This document shows positions 13,201 to 24,768 of a DNA stretch of 64,000 nucleotides, piece by piece. Under the pieces are notes generated by a model. That model had not been told where the DNA came from and searched no databases. It saw only the letters and a program-made list of their open reading frames with translations. Made by a program: the position numbers and the translations under genes. Numbering within the stretch: position 1 is the stretch's first letter; each line of letters begins with the position of its first letter. Source of the stretch: Halicephalobus mephisto (lineage: Eukaryota > Nematoda > Chromadorea > Rhabditida > Panagrolaimidae); assembly GCA_009193035.1 (NCBI GenBank), contig SWDT01000016.1:124001-188000 (forward strand). Direction: 5' to 3'.

Positions 13201-13761
13201 AATCCTGTTTGGCAGACGGAAGAAGACAGTTAATCATTTACTTTTTACCAAAGTAGGTTTCTAGTAATGCAGACAAAACCTGGGATCACAAAGATTACAC
13301 ATTGTTTTGCCCAAAGAACAATGTAAGGACCAGAAAATTCGTTTATTTCATTTTCACAAAAACGAAAGTTCAAGTGATAACGCGGGAAATTTAAAAATTG
13401 CAGTTTTTAAAGTTGGTTTTCTCTTTCAAGAGATTTTAAGGAATTTATTTCATGACATAGATAGATAGAAGACATCATTGATTTTTCAAAAATGCCAATT
13501 AAAGCAAAGAATAGAATAAATAAAAAACTAAATTTTTCCTACAAAAAGTTCCCTTCATGCCCTTAAGCAAAAAACAAAAAATACATTCAGCTGTCAATTT
13601 AACAGCTTGAGATATCTATGGTCACAAGAATACCCACTAAATCCAAAACATACCTGATTTGGGTTCATCTTCGTGGCTTCCGAAGCTACGGTTTCAGTCA
13701 AAGGTGGAACTAGTTGCCCGTTTATGGTCAACTGAACTGCAGAATTCTGGTTGCCATCCAT
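1203..13761 (-). CDS. Cas-family scaffold protein (p130Cas/BCAR1/NEDD9-like)
   Basis: Nine phase-compatible exons: 13654-13761, 8476-8829, 7855-8111, 5461-5930, 4228-4409, 3562-3893, 2735-2997, 1450-2522 and 1203-1301. The product is about 1045 residues. Cas proteins are focal-adhesion docking proteins that pass Src/FAK signals to Crk. The Cas serine-rich helical bundle is recognisable at about residues 590-720 (segment AALDELLEFVQRI, later DCRKLVQWVYLLGTPG). The C-terminal FAT-like domain, about 900-1045, starts at ELLKFYAPQLETH and continues LVYIGDNMAQCVV. A YQDYSLV stretch sits where vertebrate Cas has its Src-binding YDYV. The first half is Ser/Pro-rich and low complexity, with few YxxP motifs. 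I see no SH3 domain, which is unusual. The ATG at 13759-13761 lies five bases after a TTTCTAG acceptor, so the start may be trans-spliced, or this may be an internal exon with more exons upstream. Confidence 0.8.
5100..5400. repeat. GGATAGTGTCC-type dispersed repeat block
   Basis: Within a Cas-gene intron, the core GGATAGTGTCC and variants (TAGTGTCCAATAGTGTC, CACTATTCA) recur in both orientations every 40-70 bp. The same core makes up blocks near 7381, 10757, 36710, 42470 and 53155. No coding potential is seen. Confidence 0.6.
7381..7636 (+). repeat. Left arm of long inverted repeat (GGATAGTGTCC family)
   Basis: Begins CTTGGATAGTGTCCAAAAAG and ends near CGATAAATCGTTTTC. Its reverse complement is present almost base for base at 10757-11011, about 3.1 kb away inside the same gene. 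Both arms contain several GGATAGTG or CACTATCC cores. Confidence 0.85.
8830..13653 (-). other. Large intron of the Cas-family gene
   Basis: A 4.8-kb stretch between the first two recognised coding exons. It holds the right arm of the inverted repeat (10757-11011) and otherwise AT-rich sequence. Open frames here, for example near 9600-9870 and 11530-11750, lack splice signals and family resemblance and look like chance. No SH3-coding exon was found on the minus strand. Regulatory elements or alternative first exons cannot be excluded. Confidence 0.6.
10757..11011 (-). repeat. Right arm of long inverted repeat (GGATAGTGTCC family)
   Basis: Reverse complement of 7381-7636 with only scattered differences. 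It ends GGACACTATCCAAG at 11011. The arms would fold into a stem of about 250 bp in the unspliced Cas-gene transcript. Confidence 0.85.
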
Positions 13762-16700
13762 CACTCTAGAAATTAAAAAAATAATCAATCAATAAATTAA
13801 AAATGATCAATCCAATGGACAAACCTCAGAAAAAAGTTTATTTTTTTAGAGCTTCTTCCGTAAAGAAGTCAATCCAAAGTTTAAACAACTCTAGAATATC
13901 TATTTTTTCGTAAAAAATAGGCGATTTGTCGTTCGTTTCCTTGTTTGTTCGGACAAATTTGAGGAGAACCTGAAGCCAAATCAATAATCAGGAGCAAATG
14001 GATCACGCTTCAGAATAGTTTCATTTGCATTGAAAAAAGTAAGAACGAATTTCGATTTGAAGGTCCGAAAAAACTAAATTGAATCGATTTAAATTAGAAG
14101 GTAGTGACCGAGGACTAAGTGTAGTTGATAAAACAAGGCCGTAGGTCATAGAAGGTCAATTACAGTTAAGGCATAAAAGAAGACTAAGAATTAATCGAGT
14201 TTTCAAATATATAAAGAAAAAAATAATATTCGTGTTAGGATCATATTTGACTATCTGTATTTTTATAGAAAAATAAAACTTGTTGGTAGTTTTTTAAACG
14301 TTTTTAAAGAGAGGATTGTGTTAAAATTGAGTTCTGACGAATAAAAACCATGTTGTTATTAATACTATTTTTTGCAGATTTTGAATGTTTTTTTGTAAAA
14401 AATATGTTTATATTTATTAAATAGAGGAAGATGTCAAGAAATGGATAACTATAAAAACCAAAGAACAGATTCAGAAATCATCAAAAATAACAAGAAAAAA
14501 GACCATTAATCGTGTTGAGACAAAAGTTAAACAACTTGGTTTATTTTTTAAGCTTGAAGAATTACCAACATTACTATGCTTTTTTAAAATTAAAAAACTA
14601 ATACTCATAATCAAAATTCCTTCTAAAAATAAAAAATTAAATCCCAACACGAATATTTTTTATCGTTTTTTCAAATTCTTAAAAGTTATCAAATGTGACC
14701 GACTCCTTTAAAATGCAAAAATCACAACCAATTGTAAACAAAAAACATTCCCAATAAATCCATCATCGACTCGCCCATAAAACATTAAAAAGAATAACGC
14801 ATCTCGTGGTCATTTCTACTTTCAAGTGACGACCACCTACTCTCGAATTGCCCCGTGGCAAAACTTTGCGCAGACTGGTTCCCGGCTTTTTCAGAGACAT
14901 TCATCCGCCTTGCGGTATCAAAACTTGCGAACAAAAGTTTGATTCGCGTCAACCCTAAGATTAGCAAAAAAGCCTGGTTTCTTTGATTCTTAGGTTTAGG
15001 AATGTCAATGAAACAAAGTTTTTTCTTGCTAAGCCGAAGGAGATTAGATCACGAAAATTGTTCTTTAGTTCGAAATAGGTACAAAAATAAAATAACTCGA
15101 TCCAGAATCCCTTCGAAGACAAAAAGCGGAATTTTTTATAGCTTCAGAGAAGATTACTTGAAGTAATTGGTTCAGTTTTTATAGTAAAACTTTGGTCTCG
15201 AAACAAATATTGTAACAATTGCTCAAAGTATTTAACTTTTTAAAAACCCACACTAAAGCTCATGACAGAAACGAAATCCGATCCTTCTAAACACGAGGAA
15301 TGAAAATCGTTTTTAAAAACTTAACATTCCGTTAAAGGAATAAACTTTTCCTTTATTTCACCTGTATATCAAAGCAAAATTGCCAAGCACTAAGCACTAT
15401 TACCACGTATATTTAACGTATGTGGGGGCTTTTTGGTCCTTTCTCTCCCTCACTATATAAGGGCAGCTTGGGTACTGCTTGCAGATACCAACGTCTTCCA
15501 TCGTGCGCGATCCTGGGCTAGACGTGGTCAAGCTGTTTTCGCGTCCGGATTTTTCGTGTTGTTCATCTGTTAAGGGAATAAACTAAATCGATTAATCCTG
15601 ATCCTGATGTCAACACCGGTCTAGCTTGAATGAAAAAATAACTTAACAGTTTGTTATTTTTAGCAAGATTTTTTTGAAAAGAAGTTTGCATCTTACTTAT
15701 CCACCAAATACAAAAATACTCGAAAAGAGCATTCAAAGCTGTTGAAAACGAGTTAAAAGCAGTGGGACTCTCACGTGTCAGGACCAAAATAAAATAACTT
15801 GATGTCTTCCTTTAATTAAGATTTTAAAAATCAATAATCTAAAAAATCATCAAAAAGATTGATAAAGACGCGGTTTGTCAAATTGGATAAAACAAAAAAG
15901 CAGTCTCTCAATACAAGTGGCAAGGTAATCCAATCGCCATCGGGGCTCTGCGATCCGCTCAAAGAAAAATCTCGAGTGCGCGTGTTTTTCAAAATGGATT
16001 GACAAGTACTTGTCATCCTGCAGATTCTCCGGAATAATAATAACATTCACAAACACGTTCGTCCATTAGCGAAAGAAATTATAATTCCCAATCAGTTATC
16101 GAGAGAAGCATTTCCTTGGAACCCGAAAAAGGAATGGAAGCCGGTTCGGACAAATTTTACACGCTTCAAAGGGATCCATAATTGTTCTTCCATTTCTCAT
16201 TGTTGCTGACAAAAATATGATGTAAGGAAGCGTCTTGTCCAAAAAAGTTTACGTAGCAGAAGTTTTTTTTCTCATGGAAAATCCTTGTTTGAAAGACTTT
16301 GTAAAACAACAATTATCTTCAGTTACGATTTTAACAAATTATTTGATCTAGTTACAGACATTCCAATCAACACAAGATATAGCTTGATAAAGAACATTAT
16401 CTTTTTAAACAGGGAAAATTTGGACAACATCTAAACCAATACATATTGACTTTATTGAAAAATGAAATTTATCAAACTTTTTTCGCCATTAAAAACGATA
16501 TTAATGTTATAACAATATGTCATAATGAAAACTGAGTAGAGCTATTACTACATAAGGCAGAAGTGTAAAGGTGCCAAACATAATCTGACTAATCTTCAAA
16601 CCATTGGTCTTGTAATTTAATATGAGCTTAGGTACAAGAACTGAGTATTCTTTCAGAGCAGTGTGAAATTTATAGTGGATTATGTAATCTCAGATCTTCA

Positions 16701-17001
16701 TATAATTCCAATTAGTGAAGATACCATGCTTAACGGAGGTATTTCGAAGAGAGTAAATCTGTCTCATTTTGAAATTTATCCCTAATATAATATTGGATTA
16801 GCCAACAAGTTTTCGGAAAGCCATTCTGGCAGAGATATTGCATTTATAACTGGAAAATTTACTGTACTACACTTAACAATACAAGCAGAAGACTGAAATT
16901 GAACTAATTTCTTTCTTATTCTTAGTGCAATTTAACAATATAGAAATTGAAATAGTTGTTTTTCATTCTTATTAAATACTTAATTATTGATAATAATTAA
17001 A
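13762..17001. other. Gene-poor interval upstream of the Cas-family gene
   Basis: No convincing gene. Two stretches are richer in G+C than their surroundings on the minus strand: 14785-14967, which ends in a GTAGGT donor-like site and could be a 5' untranslated exon of the Cas gene, and 15850-16056. Joining the first of these to the coding exon at 13761 would meet a stop, so it would have to be non-coding. A possible solo LTR lies at 15363-15615. From 16060 to 17001 I see only AT-rich sequence. Confidence 0.5.
15363..15615 (+). mobile_element. Possible solo LTR or retroelement remnant
   Basis: A block richer in G+C than its surroundings starts TGTATATC. It holds a TATA box (TATATAA at 15454-15460), a run typical of an R/U5 region, and AATAAA at 15577-15582. 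The promoter-then-poly(A) order within about 250 bp is LTR-like. There is no internal retroelement coding sequence, and target-site duplications are not clear. It could instead be a promoter for an unrecognised transcript. Confidence 0.35.
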
Positions 17002-18772
17002 TTAACTGTTTTTGCTCAAATACAGTCTGATGACGTGTTGAGTGTGGCTATCGATATCCACATCATGAAGATCTCTTAGAACACTTTTGATTTTTTCTTC
17101 GCTCTTATTTCTCTTGATTATATCTATGGCGTAATGAATTTTCTTGTCAGTAAATCCATCTTTTCTTTCTCGGATTCTCTCGAGTTGTTCACGAATTACG
17201 AATAGAAGATTATCGTAATTGAACGTTTCATCTTCTGTTTCTTCTTGCTTCTCTAGCCGATGATTCCGATGATGACAAGAAAGTAAACGATCTCTATATT
17301 CTTTTGCTCCACAAGAACAGAACAGAGTCATATGTTTCTGAGAGACAAAGTCACCACAATTGCTACAGATCCACTTTCTCAAATCTTCAGTACAATCGAG
17401 TGGGCATTTGAACTCTAGCACAGTCGAGTCATGGGGAATTGATACCTTTTTAGCCCCATCCATATCGATAAATCCAAATAGAATTTGTTTGTTATTCTCG
17501 ATTCCAATATATGGTTCAGTTGCTTTATCTTTGACGACCACCAAAGAACGGTTAAATATAAATGTTTTACGAAGTGCTGCAACAACTTGTTCATAGCCGG
17601 GAGGGACTCCAATGAAGAACTCTGTGCAGTTAATCCATTCTCCATCAACTTTCATAGGAAACCATGTGTTCAACTTCTTCAGCCATGATTGTAATTCACT
17701 AGTAGTTCCCGGAAAATAGTTTCCTTCGTCCATATCACTTGAGAGATCTATTGAGCATCTAATGTAATCAGTATAACAGAAGAAGAGTGTTTTCAGCACT
17801 GAATACATTTTCAAGAAATTGTTTTTATTCATTGATTTGTAGTTTTCTTTTGCTTTATTCAGATTGACACAAATTTTAACGAATGATATTTCACTACATT
17901 CCATATCTGGAAGAATATCTGGGTATCCAGCTTTTTCCATCTTCATTTCAATTTTCCGATAAACACAGTAAGTATGTGTAAGACAGCGCCCAAACTCCGC
18001 TTGATTGCTGATGATAGTTTCTCTGATTTCTGGAGTCAGTTTATCACAGCCAAAAACGACAGGAATATCATACTCAACATGTTTTCCTTCCTCTAGTTCT
18101 TTCATAAAATCCAGAAGTTTTCCTAAAGTCATTTCTCTGACTTCATTGAAGTTGATCAAAACCTTGCATTTAATATTTCTTTGAGTTTCATTGAGAGATC
18201 TTTTTGTAAATAAAGTTTTTATCTGAAAAAAAGTATTTAATAAAATAAATTAATATTGGAAACCAAAAACTGCAAACTTTGCCATCGACAATTTTTTTCG
18301 AGTTATAAAACAGTAAATCTCACTTCTTTATCATCTTTTGAGAAACCTGTTGACAGAAATTGTACTCTAAACTCCACACCGTAATCGATCCATTTGACGA
18401 AATGACTGCAGTTAAGTGGATATTTTTCAAACTTTTCTGATTCCTCTCTTCGTCTGTAAATATAGCACGTAATTTCCCAATATTCATTGTCATCAAATAG
18501 AATTCGAAAATCATAGTCTCTTTTCCAACTTGATTCCAGAAAAAGACTTACAGTTGGCTGAAATCCCCATTATAAATTCAATTAACAAAGAAAAGACTTA
18601 CCCAATATATAATATAAGTCGATGATAAATTAAAAGTCAGGAAATTCCACTCATTCTTAATTACCGACGTAACATTAAGAGATTCTTCCTTCAAAGGTAC
18701 CAGCCGAAATAAGGATTCATTATATCCCCATCCTAATTTGCATTCGCGATTCCAGCAAAATTTCGAGATCAT
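17002..18772 (-). CDS. Uncharacterised protein with C-terminal zinc-ribbon-like cysteines
   Basis: Three exons, 18602-18772, 18324-18557 and 17002-18222, all joining in phase 0 with consensus splice sites, give 541 residues. I do not recognise the family. The first 135 residues contain many aromatic residues and look like a beta-rich domain. A central region carries short acidic and basic helices. Near residues 395-430 there is a CxxxC...CxxC...CxC pattern (CPLDC, CSNCGD, CSCGAKEY), which would suit a zinc-binding ribbon. The tail is charged and probably helical. There is no signal peptide or membrane segment. It lies alone between the gene-poor interval and the chemoreceptor cluster, a setting common for fast-evolving nematode-specific families. 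Confidence 0.7.
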
Positions 18773-19214
18773 TTTAATACATTAAAGGAGTATTTTATAT
18801 TTATTCTTTGGATCAACGACCACTAAATGACAACAATCGTTAAATTCACTCAATTAGTCAACTGTGTGAGGCTAATAATCGATAAGTTATCGAAATATTC
18901 CACTAGAAAACTGAACATATTAATTATTGATTCCTGTACTTTCCGACAACAGAAGCAATCAAGAGAATTGATGATAAAAAATCTTTTCTCACTAAATCCA
19001 AAGAAATATCATTGACAAAGTTACAAGCTTTAGTTCAAAATAACGATTTAAAGTTAGTACAGTATTATCTAAAAATAATAAAACATGATATAATTGATTT
19101 AAAAAGCTTGAATTCAATAAAATAACTTTTTATCTATTACTATCAAATTTCCGAACTTAATAATTCCGTTAAAACTATTTAGACCTATTTAGTACTTCAC
19201 AAGATAACATTTAG
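18773..19214. other. Intergenic gap
   Basis: 440 bp of AT-rich sequence between the promoter side of the 541-residue protein gene and the 3' end of the first chemoreceptor gene. No gene, RNA or repeat was recognised. Confidence 0.5.
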
Positions 19215-21366
19215 TTAAAACATAAATGATTTTCTTCGAACTACTTGGAAAGAAGTCAATGCCGAAGGCTTAATAACAGACATGTCCGATTGTTCTCGTT
19301 GGAAAAAAATAAAAAGAGACGATCTTACTTGTTTGCAAATTATCACAAGTAAAAACGGCGTCGCAAAGTTATTCAAATCAGAGATCCATGGGATCTGGAG
19401 ATAGAGAGTGTCAAAAAGAGGATCCATTAGTCTGTCATCCGACATCAGCTTAAATATAATTCCTTGGTGGATAATGTAGATCAGTTCGACAAGAAAATCG
19501 AAGACAGATACGAACAGAAGTGAGGTTTCTGTCTTTTGTTTCCTGTTGATGAAAATAGGAGTCCGTCTGAAGACATGAAATAAAGAAACACCATTGAAAA
19601 TTAGCCCAAGAATCGCGACAATTGAACATTGGATGACGTTGGAGAGGGCATTGCTGATCTGTAAGTGATTGTAAGTTAAAAACTGGACGATTTTGAAATA
19701 TAAAAAGTGAAATTGTTAGAAGTTTAGAGACATCCAAAATCGTAATAAAAATTATTTTAATCAATGTTTATAAAATGAATTAACTTATATAGTTAATTTG
19801 TAAAAATAAATGTGGAAAGGATATTCGAAATCCAATCCCAAAGAATATATCTGAATGATTCTCCGGAAATTCTTAATTGTATAGATCCCAAGTACTCGTA
19901 TTTTGTATCGTGATCATTGCAGTTTATAATCAAGTTATTTAAATTTACATTTTAGCGCCAATTGTTCGTTTTTTTATTATATTTTTATCTTTGTTGCAAT
20001 GTACCAGATGAGCTAGTATCTGAATTACAGGTAGTTGGGTTGTTGTGAGAGCAATAAATAGAACAATATTTTCTTGCTTGTTTTGCGTCTGGAGAACACC
20101 TCCTCGTTAACTAGAACTTAAGGCGGCAGGTGGTACATATCATAATCTAATATTTTATCATTTAAGTAAATTTCCCACGTATTTGTCTGAATCTCAGGTT
20201 CATATAAAGATAATTTGCAACGAGGTGATTTTTTAATAAAATACAAATCTGAATTACTTTCTTATTCCTCCTTACCTCAACTCCATTAATCTTCAATGTC
20301 GTCGATATCACATAAGCCGGGATATTCGGATTATTGAAGTGAATAACACTCGTTGTGCTGAACAACAGCTGCCAAGTGGAGCATAGTCCAGCAACGAAAG
20401 CAAAACCTATACCGTAAACCAAGTATCTGTCCCACCACTAAAAGAAGCCCTTATTCAGATTTCGAAAACAGTAATCTTACTATAGTATGTTTGTGAGGAA
20501 ACCTTATTGCCGTCATTCTGTTAAGTGACGTCAGAACAACCAGATAACTCCGAACTGCAGGCAAATAATACATGAAGAATTGAACAAGGACTGTGAAGTA
20601 ACTACCGTTCAAGTTCTTGTAGGCGTTTCCGAACTCAGGGCAGAGGGGGACTTTGAAGAAAAAGTAGAAAAGAATTGCACATGGAACATCCTGAAATGAG
20701 ACCAGTGAAGCGTTAGAGGTCTTATAGAATTAGATTATGAAGTTCTAATCAAAATATGTTTATAAAGTATTTACAGTAATCCAATTTAATTATTATTGTA
20801 ATCTTAACCGAGGAATTTCAAATTAGACCTAATCATTATCCCTTGTCATTTTGTAAGAAAGAAGTTAAAAGAAATTACTTCGAAAGGGAGATGTTTTGAT
20901 TTTGAATATAATTTTTCTGGATCATTATTGAAAGAAGTGGTTACTTATGGCAAAAAATGAACAAAGATATTTCGAATTGTTCGGAAACTTGACATCAAAT
21001 CCCTTTGTATTCGTGAAAAACAATTTTTGACAATTTCACCATCACCTGGCACAGGGAAGTAGGATTATTTTGGTCAAAAACAGCAAACGGGGGTAGTCAT
21101 ACTTTGATTCAGAATGCAAAGTTATAATTGGATTTTATAAATTTTATCGTTTCAGATTTGGCGTAGTTTTCCGATAAAATTTGATTACTTTTTAAAGTTT
21201 TCAAAAAACTTACAACAAAACCCATTACTACAGTAATTTTAAAAAACGACGAATTAAACTGTTGTCTAAACTTCGAATTCACCAGTATCCAAAGGATAAT
21301 CACATAAAACACCATAAAAATAAATTCGTAACAAGTGTAGATAACTAGTAACCACAGTGGTATCAT
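19215..21366 (-). CDS. Seven-transmembrane chemoreceptor, Srv/Srg type (copy 1)
   Basis: Four exons, 21214-21366, 20481-20690, 20276-20437 and 19215-19658, all phase 0, encode 322 residues. Nematode serpentine receptors of this kind are G-protein-coupled receptors, mostly of chemosensory neurons. Hydrophobic segments occur in the expected order: about residues 3-28 and 45-63; then TM3 ending in the family landmark LNRMTAIRFPHKH; TM4 starting WWDRYLVYG; TM5 near SNVIQCSIVAILGLIF; TM6 near TSLLFVSVFDFLVELIY; and TM7 with the end ATPFLLVIICKQVR. Length matches the two receptor genes upstream, but sequence identity to them is low, so this is an older paralogue. A GTAAGA inside TM7 is read through here because doing so preserves the family end. 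Assignment between Srv and Srg is not secure. Confidence 0.8.
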
Positions 21367-23126
21367 GGTTTTCTGTAAAAGTTACTGAAATATTATTCAT
21401 TCAATAGTTAGGTCGACAACCACGATGAGCTTTATAGAAAATTATAAAATCGCACTTTTTAACTTGTAATTTGCACCTATCCAATTATTTCTAAAAGATG
21501 TCTCTCCAAAACCAACAATCTTTATGAAATTTAATGTTCCTTCTAAGAATGAAATAAATGCAAAAAAATTAATAAAATTTTACATTGACGTCGAAGAACA
21601 GGTGAAAATTAAAGTAATAAATAACAAAAACGATATTGGACAAAAAGATTTTCGACATGTCCAAAAACTAGATAAAATTAACCGAATTCTTATGTAGAAA
21701 CATTTCCCTCAGGCAATAGGATAAACCAGAGCCGTTCTGGTTTGGCTTTTGGACTTGGAATTTAGATTACGTAGAGGGCAGATGAGTTTTGTTTGACGGA
21801 AAAAGAGGAAGAGTTGTTCTTCGATAAACAAAGAGAAAATCTTCTGGGATCACATGTGTAATAAAAAACAATCTTAGCCAAAATACAAACCATTGCAAGA
21901 AACATTCACAGTAAACGTATCTTATTCGGCAAGAACTGAATAGATTTTAATGATTCCTTTTTGAAACACATGTACGTGTCATTTTATTTCATATTCAAAA
22001 TTAATAAAATTAGTTACTTTTGGAGAAAAATCCAAATTTCAAACATTTTCAAAACGCTATGAAGGAACTTTGAGACTTTGGCCTTCTGTTCCAAGAGTTA
22101 TTTAGCTTTCTGAAAAGAGCTCTAAGCATCCTCTTGTGTTTTTAAAAAGTAAATTTTTAATTTAACTGAATTTTTAGTGAAAGTGAAATATTGTATCCAT
22201 CTGAGTTTAAGCGAATGAAAGTATAAAAATCTGAGCAGTATTCATCGAGTTATTACAACTTTAAAAGCCAACTTTTTCGAAAACATTGCATCATCAGATG
22301 ACTCATTTTTTTTACATTTGTTTCATTTAAATAGTTTCAATGTTCTATGATTAAATGATAAATTTACTTTTTTAACTGTGACGTTACATCTGGCAAGATA
22401 TAAAACAAGTCCTAATGACCTCCAGATTTTCATCTAGTAACAAAAATTAACAGGCTGACGTAGCTATAAATTTACAAATTTATTTAATACTTTCCTTAAT
22501 ATCTTTAGTAAGTGTTTTATGTTTGATTTTTAACAACCATGTTTTGGTTATTTAATAAAAACTTATTCTTGTGTAAAAGTCCTGATAATTAGAACCATTT
22601 GCTGGAAAACCGAACTTCAAATTGAATTATTTTAGTGCTACTCAATGTTACACTCCGAAGTTCTTAGAGAATTAAGTTTTGATTAACAAGACGACATATA
22701 ATCTTCCAGAATTGGAACTCTGAGAAATCGGTTTTTAGCAATGGGATTTAAAGCACTAATATAAGTTTAGATAGAAGGCCATTCGAAACGGTCTTCCTTA
22801 TGAAATCAGGATAATCAGAAAAGTACTATTGGGAAAATTTCTGTTTGTTGCTTCTAATATTATCTTAGAAAGCACAAATAATAACAAAAGGATCTTAACA
22901 AAGATATATAGAACTTTCCGCAAATTTCTAGTTTTGAAAATTCGAAATTATTCATAAAAAACAACAATATTTACGTTACGACTTCCATTCCGTCAACAAA
23001 CTCTAGATTATATTCATCTATATCTTCAACTTTTTATTCGGAAATCAAAAAAACATAACAATAATCCCATTACACGGTTTCAAAATGATATCAAATTCTT
23101 TTTTTAAGTTATATTTAAAGCCAATA
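21367..23126. other. Intergenic region sharing ancestry with 25440-26400
   Basis: No gene seen. The block around 21715-21900 (GGACTTGGAATTTAGATTAC, then GATGAGTTTTGT) reappears in diverged form at 25590-25760. The block around 22540-22640 recurs near 26320-26400 and 28330-28430. These non-coding copies indicate that the receptor genes duplicated together with flanking DNA. Confidence 0.6.
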
Positions 23127-24385
23127 TTACTTCACTGCTACAGTGCTTCTGACTGTTGTACTTCTGATGGGATTTGGGAATACCGAACTCTGTATAACAA
23201 AGACTTGTTGTGTTCCTACAACATTGGTGAAGATTGCCCGTGCTTGCTTGCACAATGCGAGAACTATGTACGGTCTCGTCAAGGAAACGAAATCAATTAG
23301 CCAAGGAACCATCAGATATAGAGTATCAAAAATTGGGTTGAATACATCCCCTCTGATAACAAAAGTATAAACCCAAATTTGATGAACAGTCCAAACTATT
23401 TCGAAAAAGAAATCCCATAGAGAAATAAAGAGGAGACTAGTCTGGGTTCGAGACACTTTCTTCGTTTTTGCGGATATCTTTTTCTGTAGTAGATATAGAG
23501 AAGCCATGTTGAGCACCAGTGAAGCCATGGCCGTGATGAACGCTTGAATAGCTGTGTTGAAGGAACTACTGACCTCAAAGAGAGTAAAGGAAACATCCAG
23601 GACGAAGCTGTCGTTGGAGTCAATATAGAAGGGAATAATAAGGGGATCACCTAGAAGGTGATGGTAGGAACCAGGAATTCCCAGGAGGAAGCAGACTATG
23701 ATAACCGGAGTGATGAACATGGACCAATACTGAAAAGAAATATTCTGAATACTTTTTGATAGAAATTGGTTGTAAAGTTAATTTCATTGAATTCGAAAAC
23801 TGCTTCAAAAGTCAGTATTTTCAAGGGAATTTGTTCTCAAAATGAAAACTTGCGATATCAAGTAGTTGATTTTCTGCTTAGAAATCCTATTCATTTTCCG
23901 AAAGATTTTCACTTTTTATAGAAAATTTGAATTATTTTACGAATTTCTAATTTTAACAGGTATTTTAGGACAAAATTCGCTACAGTCCATGATATTTAAC
24001 CACAATTCTTAACAAAACCCACATAATCATGTTTGTGTGGAGACAACAATGCTGTTAACCGATTTGCTGCATTTGCTACCAGTAAATACTCCTTTGTATA
24101 AATCAAGTAATAATTAAGGAAAACACATATATTTACCCAATATCCTGGTACTGCATGCCAGTATATGTTGGCAAAGAAGATACACAATGGCATCTTGAAA
24201 CCAGGGAAGGAGATCAGGTACGACAAAATGTCCACGACTCCTAGGGCCGTACTGATCTTGAAGAATGCTCCTCGGAAGAGGTTCTTCATTGATGGTAGAT
24301 GGAACTGCATTATAACCACTAGATAAAGCAGCAGTGACGGAATACCGTAAATAAGCATCAGAATAAAACACCAGCCAGGTAACAT
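23127..24385 (-). CDS. Seven-transmembrane chemoreceptor, Srv/Srg type (copy 2)
   Basis: Two exons, 24023-24385 and 23127-23729, give 321 residues. The start is the ATG at 24383-24385 (MLPGWCF); an upstream GTG in frame is not a start. Seven hydrophobic segments are evident. TM3 ends in AANRLTALLSPHKHDY, just before the intron, and TM7 ends LTRPYIVLALCKQAR. The intron donor is a weak GTGGGT where the sister gene has GTAAGT. It is a close paralogue of the gene at 28829-30145, with the same exon structure and length. Similarity is patchy: the first 249 bp of exon 1 differ at only two positions, while the following TM3-coding part has diverged. Likely a plasma-membrane sensory receptor; the ligand is unknown. 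Confidence 0.85.
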
Positions 24386-24639
24386 TTTCACTCAAGTGTC
24401 TATAAGCGTCAAAATTGCGGGGCAGCAGTAGGAGGTGAAAAGTCGAATTACGACCAATAATTAAGTTACAAAGAGTGAAAATTATGATGGCTCAAGACCA
24501 AGTGTAAAGTAAGAACTGTAAATAGCTGTTTAAGAATCTACCGCTCAAGAGTGCATTTATCATTTGATTTGTAACTTTCGAGTTGATCGTAGGAGTGACG
24601 GAAGTTGAAACGAGTATTACTATCATTCCTTGACCCACT

Positions 24640-24768
24640 TTACCCTGTTTTAATAGTTTCGTGAGGTACACCTGTTAGGAAACTAATTATATCTTCCTTG
24701 ATTGTGGTTACACATGCAAGGATCAATACGATCAGCATTAGAACGATGAATTCAACAATAATCTCCAT
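24640..24768 (-). CDS. Possible single-span membrane micropeptide
   Basis: An uninterrupted ATG-to-TAA frame of 42 residues. It begins MEIIVEFIVLMLIVLILACV, a convincing membrane segment, followed by a charged tail. The frame lies upstream of receptor copy 2 on the same strand. The GGGTAAAG around the stop could also be a splice donor, making this the first exon of a longer gene. Chance is a real alternative at this length in AT-rich DNA. Confidence 0.2.
   Translation of the reverse strand: MEIIVEFIVLMLIVLILACVTTIKEDIISFLTGVPHETIKTG

Noticed and set aside
14785..14967. Minus-strand frame as a coding first exon of the Cas gene
   Set aside because: Splicing its GTAGGT donor to the acceptor before 13764 creates an immediate stop, so it cannot supply a coding N terminus.
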